A DNA stretch of 64,000 nucleotides from positions 1,795,026-1,859,025 of the forward strand of contig CAADRB010000025.1 of the NCBI GenBank assembly GCA_900708905.1, given 5' to 3'. Every line of letters starts with the position of its first letter. Positions within the stretch are counted from its first letter, which is position 1. The translations under genes and the position numbers were made by a program. Source of the DNA: Hymenolepis diminuta. Lineage: Eukaryota > Platyhelminthes > Cestoda > Cyclophyllidea > Hymenolepididae. Positions 58,708 to 64,000 of this stretch are shown here, one piece after another. The notes under the pieces are model-generated. The model was not told the DNA's origin. It saw only the letters and a program-made list of their open reading frames with translations, and ran no database searches.

Positions 58708-61700
58708 CTTCAGTTAATTAAAATAAATGTTTATTTAGTTTTATGCCGAATAGGTGGGTTTCATGGAAATTTTAAATAAAACGAACCACATATGTTCCGA
58801 AAATACAAAATTTGTCAACGACTTAGTATGACTTCTTTAACAAAGCTTAATATAACAATATTTATAAAAAGAAATCCATAAACTTAACCACCAAAATCCC
58901 TTTAATTACATCAACTGTTTGAACAACAAAACAAAATAGGAACACATTCTGATGTCAGTATAAATAGTAACAAAGAAAACTGTATTTTATTAAAAATAGG
59001 TATTATACTAATCTAAAATGCAGATGTCGTATTCAGTGTTTATTAGAGCACTTTCAGCTAACAATAAGGATGAACTCAGACCACCAAGAGGAGTGAAAAA
59101 AATCCAGGCTTTCAACAATAATGGCTCTGAAATGTCTTTCTCCTACCTAAGTCAAGTGTTATTAACACTTCCTTTAAATAATGAGCTTGAATCTAAAAGA
59201 TTTCCTTAGAAGGAATAAATATGTTTAAACGAAATGAATCGAAGGAAAGCTTTTTATAACACAAGCCAATAAAAAGCAGGTATTATTCTGAAATCTCAGT
59301 CCAGCCAATTTTATTCTTGTCAAAGCAGTTGACCCTTCTATTCACTGAATTTCGTGTACAGGTATCGAAACATGGCCCCCGACACATCAAACAAGCAAAA
59401 GAACCGCTATGCCAATGGGACGAAACGGAATAATTTAAAGTCGACTCTCCAAAACATCGTCTCATCAGTATCCTGTCTTATAAGTAGATCAGGAAGCATA
59501 CTTCGGCCCCATTTCTTGAAAAGCTGTCTGAAAAATTGTCAAATTGACCTTCAGTCATTGTTGCGCCTAACATTAATGGACACATTGAGTTACTCCCCCC
59601 TCTTTGAATTTTCGCTCAAACGAAGCAGGAAATTCAGTAGGCTTTGACGAGGATTTTAGCCACCCCTGTGAATATTCCAATACCCTCATCGTGTACTGCA
59701 GAAGCCTTTAATTTGAAGATAAAAGAGGTATATTACGGAAAGAAAGATCTGGCGTTCGGCTGAAGTAATGAGAAAATACCAACACGCATTCTAAATATGA
59801 GCAGAAAAATTATTACAAACACTTAAATTATAGAAATTTTTACAGACTGGATTGAATTAAATCTATACAAATGTTTTTACCTTATTTACCACATTACCAT
59901 AGTTTCATACTTGCAGCATTAAGTACATTATGACTAATCGGTTGAGTTTTCATTAATTTTACTTCAAGTAAGTACTTTTAGAACGGTGTATTATTAATAT
60001 CACCTCCTCCCCCTCCCCCTCTTATTCGATTATTTGACAATTATGTTATTTAAATTCCTCTTTTATCATTCCCCTATGTGTCTTTGTTGGGTATTAACGA
60101 GGTTTTGAGCCTACGTATTAAAATGAAATAAAGCTAAAGCAAACTTTGATCAAACACAATAATTCATTTTAAAATCATTAAGTCAAATGAGTAAATAATT
60201 AGAGGATGCAAATTAATAAATTATAAAAATAAAAAAATGACTGGTAGTGTATCAACACAAAGTAGTGATTAAAAGGCAACTTTAAAGTGCAATAAGTGTG
60301 GGAATAAACATATTTTTCAATAAAAAATATTGAAAATGCGAGTAATTAAAGGTCACTTCAACTTCCGTCTTCCGATGGGGTTTTTATCTTTTTATTCAAG
60401 CAATTTTATTCCATCTTGAAAACATTCAAAAAACAAAGTCTACTGCTAGCGAACGCTTTTACCTTACGAGCTGTTTCATAAGGAAGCTACTGACCTACCC
60501 TTGACTTATCCAGAAAGAAAATGGACTAGTTTGCAGAAGGCACAGAGAGCATACATATTAGCATGCTTAATTAGGTAAGTGATTACAAGTGACTGGTGCT
60601 GACAACAGTGTCAATTGATTTATCTTATTGGACTGGCAAGGGTTTAGATGTATTTATTTCATGACTAATACTGTTCTGCAGTCACTAGGATCAATCTAAT
60701 TAATTTCTGATAGAACTTGCACCCTATCACAGCAGAAGTTGATCTTCGAAATCAACTCGATCCATTAAAGAAATCGAGCTATTGTAAGATAAAACTGAAC
60801 ATTTTTGAGGTAATACAATGACTATATTAAATTATACAAAGATCAAAGGTTATTAATTAGTATCAAACGGACTAAACAGGAATACATTTGTTTTCTTTTG
60901 AAGGATTTTACAATTTCTCTCATTATCATTTTAAGTTAGAATTAACAAGCTTGAAAACATCTAAACATTTGAACACAAAGAAAATTGCTTCAATTAGCGA
61001 TGAAAGGAAGGGAATTGAATAGAAGTTGAGAACAAAGTTAAGATATCGAAAAGGACCTCTTCTGTTTGATTATTTGACACATTTCACTGAACAGGTTTTA
61101 ATGCTTTACCCTAAAAAATATCATTTGAGTTCTTAAGTGAATTTCTGCTCCTCATGTCCAGTGCCTTGGCAACAGTTGATCTGTAAATGATACTTGGTCA
61201 TTTCTGGTATGTGTATGCTCTCTTCTACAAATAGATGAGTTTGAAATTAATATACTGCCACTTCATCCACTTGTCTTGAAAGCCAGATTCACAAAATGTC
61301 TGGAGAATTTTTTAGAGGCCCTAGCCACAACTGGAGCTATGTTGAAATCTTTATTCCAATACTGAATTTTCACCATTTCACCTTTACAATGTATATTACA
61401 TTGATAGTCTTATGTTCCCTAACCATTTTGACAATTTGTTCAAAATGAAACAATTTTACAAGATTCGATAGCGAAGTCTATCCATAACATGAGTACTGAT
61501 GCAATTTCACTTTTGAGAAAAAGTTGGTTAAATTCTCCGCCTGTCATGTCAATTATAGGGCTGTAGCAATGTCAACTACTGCCTGGGTAATTTTTAAGAT
61601 ACTGGAAGATCGGAATTTGACAACCAATTAGAGCGTTCTCACAGAAATTGTGCTTCAGAAGAAACGAATGAAATTAAATCGAAGTTTATAGTTGTGCCAT

Positions 61701-63952
61701 CCTCCTTGTGAATTTTAAAGCTACTTCTAGACCTAATAGCCGTTTAATCAAAGTGCAAGCAATGAATCTGATTACATATTGACAATTACGAGATAAATAT
61801 TATAGAATATGTATTTAGTAATGCATTTGAGTTGAATCTAATATTTCTTACCTACTTCCAAGTTACATTTACGACTACTCAGTGGCAACTATTTCCTTTT
61901 TGAAGCATTCAAAAAGAAATTGTGTAATCTACCACGTATTTTTCATCCATAACGTCAGAGTTAAGCTGTGAAGGACAACTTGCAAAGTATTTCAAGGAAT
62001 AATATTTTTAAAGAACCCTGTTGAAATCTTAATTTCAAGAACAAAACTTCCTAACTCTCCCTTTTTCACCTTAGTAAGTACTATATTAATAGTTTCGTTC
62101 ACTCTGCCCAAAAGACCCTTTGTTTAAATGAAAAACTACTCAATATTAATTGTTTTAACTGATCAGTGATTTAGCTTACATAAAATAATGGGCTCAGAAT
62201 TTGAAAAACGTTAATAATCCTCTAATATGAATCAAATCTTAATTTAAGTTCTCAAAATCACAAAATATAAAATTAAATTGAGATTAAAATATAAATTGTG
62301 TTGTCACTATTACCTTTTAATGGCTTGTCAATCATTCGACAACCCTGTCAGGGTGATTCTAGATGTCTCACCTGTATAAATTATGTTTGCCATTGTCGAA
62401 GTTAATTAATTTGACAGTTAAATTTATATTAGAGGAAATTAACATTTTCCAAATTCTAATTTACGAATTACCACGAAACGAAATGAATCCCAGTAATCTT
62501 TTGAACTTCTGAAAACTTAAGGTAATATTTGTGGTGTTTCCGTGGAATTTGACAGGTAAATATTAATGTAGAATTTGAATAAAATAATTTGATGCATTTC
62601 GCGAGATCGTTCTAAAGCAGAATTCAAATAGAAACACGTCGTCGAAACTCCAGTTATGTTTGGCATTTTCAAACAACTGAACACGGAGATCTCTTTATTA
62701 TTTTATTTAATATTTTCTCAATATTTTTGCATCATTTATAAAAAATTAAATAGAAGAGTAATCTAAATAAATTATTTGAAAGTTATTTTTCGTCAAAACT
62801 TGAATTTTAAATGAAAAGCAAAGTTCTTCGTAATATCCTCTGATTGTCTAAATTATTTTCAATAATGCGATTTCTTTTCCGAATATATTTGGTGGCGACA
62901 TCTTGAATAAACAAAAACAAATAAAGTGAGCAAAGGTGTTCTCTAAACCAATAAAGGTACTATTAAGAAGCTCGTCCAGCTGCTCCACGGAAATCAGAGG
63001 AGATGGATTAATTAAGATGCGTAGGATTATCGCAATTCACCTAGAATGAACTCTAGTGAGCTCTCCTAACATTAAAGTGAACTAGCTAGTCTCAGTTACA
63101 GTCTACGATTTGTCTCGGAATGAGCTATTCCCGAAGGTGGTCCACAGATTACCCATTATCCACATCAGTATGCGAGTCTACTCCGCTCCTGGCAGACTGA
63201 CACTTGGATGAGACAAAAACTATATTCATTCAAACATCAATAATACGGAGGAGACTCGTATTTCTAAAGTTAATTCTTGTTAAACTAACAGAGTTTCCGG
63301 GACTTTTGATTTCCCTCTTCATAAGTGACTCAACTGAAGACTATCAATATCTAGTTGTTATAAACCAGGTTCTCTAGTATGACAACAGTACAAAAATAGT
63401 CATACTTTCCAAAACTTTTCATGAAAAATTTCTCCCGAAGACAGATTATTTTTCGTCTTGATATGTTAAAAACAGAATGGCATACCGCTATAATGACATA
63501 CTTCGTACTTCATGCATAATTTCCCAAAAAAGAAATGTTAATCTAAAAAGGACCATTTAAGTAGTCATTCTGAGCCAAATTAAACATGCAAACCATAATT
63601 CGTCGTGGCAAACCAATTCGACACTGATAGACACTAAGTTAATTGGCAGGTTACGGAAATAGAGCCTGAGACAATTACTGAGATACCGTGGGAATATAAC
63701 CGCTCTATCAAGTGAAATGTCAGGCAGGGGTGGCTCATCTCAGAATGCAAAAAAATGTTAGTGACATGATAACTCAACCAGTCAGTCAGTTAGTATCATA
63801 AAGCTGAGGGAAATAATCTGCGTAGAAAAATAAAAACATGACGACGCAGTAAATGGTTGGCATTAATAACATACTAACAGCGTTTTGCTGGCGAATGGGA
63901 AACTAAATTGCCATAAGCAGAAAATGAAATGATAAAATTTTGAGATACTTAC
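58708..63952 (-). other. 5.2-kb intron 1-2 (within PDZ A)
   Basis: Splits PDZ A just before DGRL. Holds a C-rich tract at 60001-60020 and overlapping ORFs on both strands at 59283-59647 with no domain. Nothing else recognised over 59.7-63.9 kb. Confidence 0.65.
60001..60022. repeat. C-rich tract
   Basis: CACCTCCTCCCCCTCCCCCT followed by CTT, a C-rich run on the plus strand in intron 1-2. Confidence 0.85.
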
Positions 63953-64000
63953 TTTTTCAGCTAGTTCGCCTTTTGCTAGGCGTTCAACTCGAGCTCCAAT
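63953..64000 (-). CDS. MPDZ: Exon 1 (partial): front part of PDZ A
   Basis: The exon is cut by the window end, so its 5' boundary is unseen. It reads I-G-A-R-V-E-R-L-A-K-G-E-L-A-E-K and ends in phase 0 at a strong donor (GTAAGT on the minus strand, positions 63952-63947). This is the strand and turn before the 'DGRL' motif of a PDZ fold; exon 2 opens with exactly D-G-R-L-Q, so the join restores a standard PDZ core. Residue numbering in the other entries counts this Ile as residue 1. The carboxylate-binding loop of this PDZ must lie in an exon beyond the window. Confidence 0.75.

Larger units (their letters stand above)
1..64000 (-). other. MPDZ: Multi-PDZ scaffold gene (MUPP1/PATJ-like), partial at both ends
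   Basis: Whole-gene entry; the exons are listed separately. Reading the minus strand, about 26 coding segments join with compatible phases into one protein: PDZ A, acidic linker, PDZ B, Ser-rich linker, PDZ C, a long basic/helical stretch, then PDZ D. PDZ D has the D-E-F-G linker and R-K-Y-G-E-L-S-G-E start seen before PDZ8 of vertebrate MUPP1 (known family feature). PDZ B has the 'W-x(n)-D-I-E-I-I' lead-in and LREP...YLVCSR end resembling MUPP1 PDZ4. The family scaffolds polarity and junction proteins by binding C-terminal tails at the membrane cortex. The start codon lies beyond position 64000 and the end lies before position 1. One junction (14604-13643) is unresolved, so the window may hold two transcription units. 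It could also be annotated as InaD-like or Patj. Confidence 0.8.

Noticed and set aside
59283..59647. Overlapping ORFs on both strands in intron 1-2
   Set aside because: No recognisable domain, no splice phase fit to exons 1 and 2; possibly old element debris, but not supportable.
1..64000. CRISPR arrays, operons, phage or bacterial insertion sequences
   Set aside because: The spliced gene structure shows the DNA is eukaryotic; no regularly spaced direct repeats or bacterial-type gene arrays are present.

Overview
This window is a eukaryotic, intron-rich, AT-rich stretch of about 64 kb. It is dominated by one minus-strand gene that runs off both ends. Spliced, the coding segments give a multi-PDZ scaffold protein of the MUPP1/PATJ type (MPDZ/INADL family). 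Four PDZ folds can be read: A at the right edge (63953-64000 + 58411-58707), B (49602 to about 43990), C (42563-40888) and D (2032-1704 + 132-1). D carries the family signature of the MUPP1 PDZ8 region: a D-E-F-G linker, then R-K-Y-G-E-L-S-G-E, S-L-G-I-S-L-C-G-N-K-D, and R-P-G-S-I-A. No bacterial features, rRNA, intact tRNA or intact transposon ORF are visible. Composition, very long introns next to 60-71 nt introns, runs of tiny exons, and heavily diverged PDZ domains suggest a flatworm, perhaps a tapeworm or fluke. That assignment is inference, not proof.

Layout in transcription order (right to left). Exons 1-2 encode PDZ A. Exons 3-13 (58275-49762) are a run of small exons. Eight have both boundaries in phase 1, and two pairs are tandem copies (54 nt + 45 nt, twice). 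They encode an acidic linker. Exons 14-16 encode PDZ B and a Ser-rich linker. Exons 17-18 and the start of 19 encode PDZ C. Exons 19-22 (36149-23438), plus a weaker 22b, encode a long basic then helical segment with no recognisable fold. After that the model is uncertain. A convincing coding block at 14806-14604 runs into a stop, with an AATAAA signal about 540 nt further on. A coding block at 13643-13352 sits beside a CpG-rich patch with CCAAT boxes and splices cleanly to PDZ D. Either one long gene has a junction I could not place, or the ancestral gene is now two adjacent transcription units.

Splice phases were checked by hand across 21 consecutive junctions (exons 1-22) and across 13352/2032 and 1704/132, and they all agree. 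About 4 kb of the 64 kb is coding. The rest is intron. It contains two dispersed repeat families (family A with about five clear and two weak copies, family B with two), a tRNA-promoter-like pair near 51.0-51.3 kb, simple repeats, and a few plus-strand orphan ORFs of doubtful status.

The protein should act as a cortical or junctional scaffold that tethers membrane-protein C termini in epithelia or tegument. This is known of the family; nothing in the window tests it directly.
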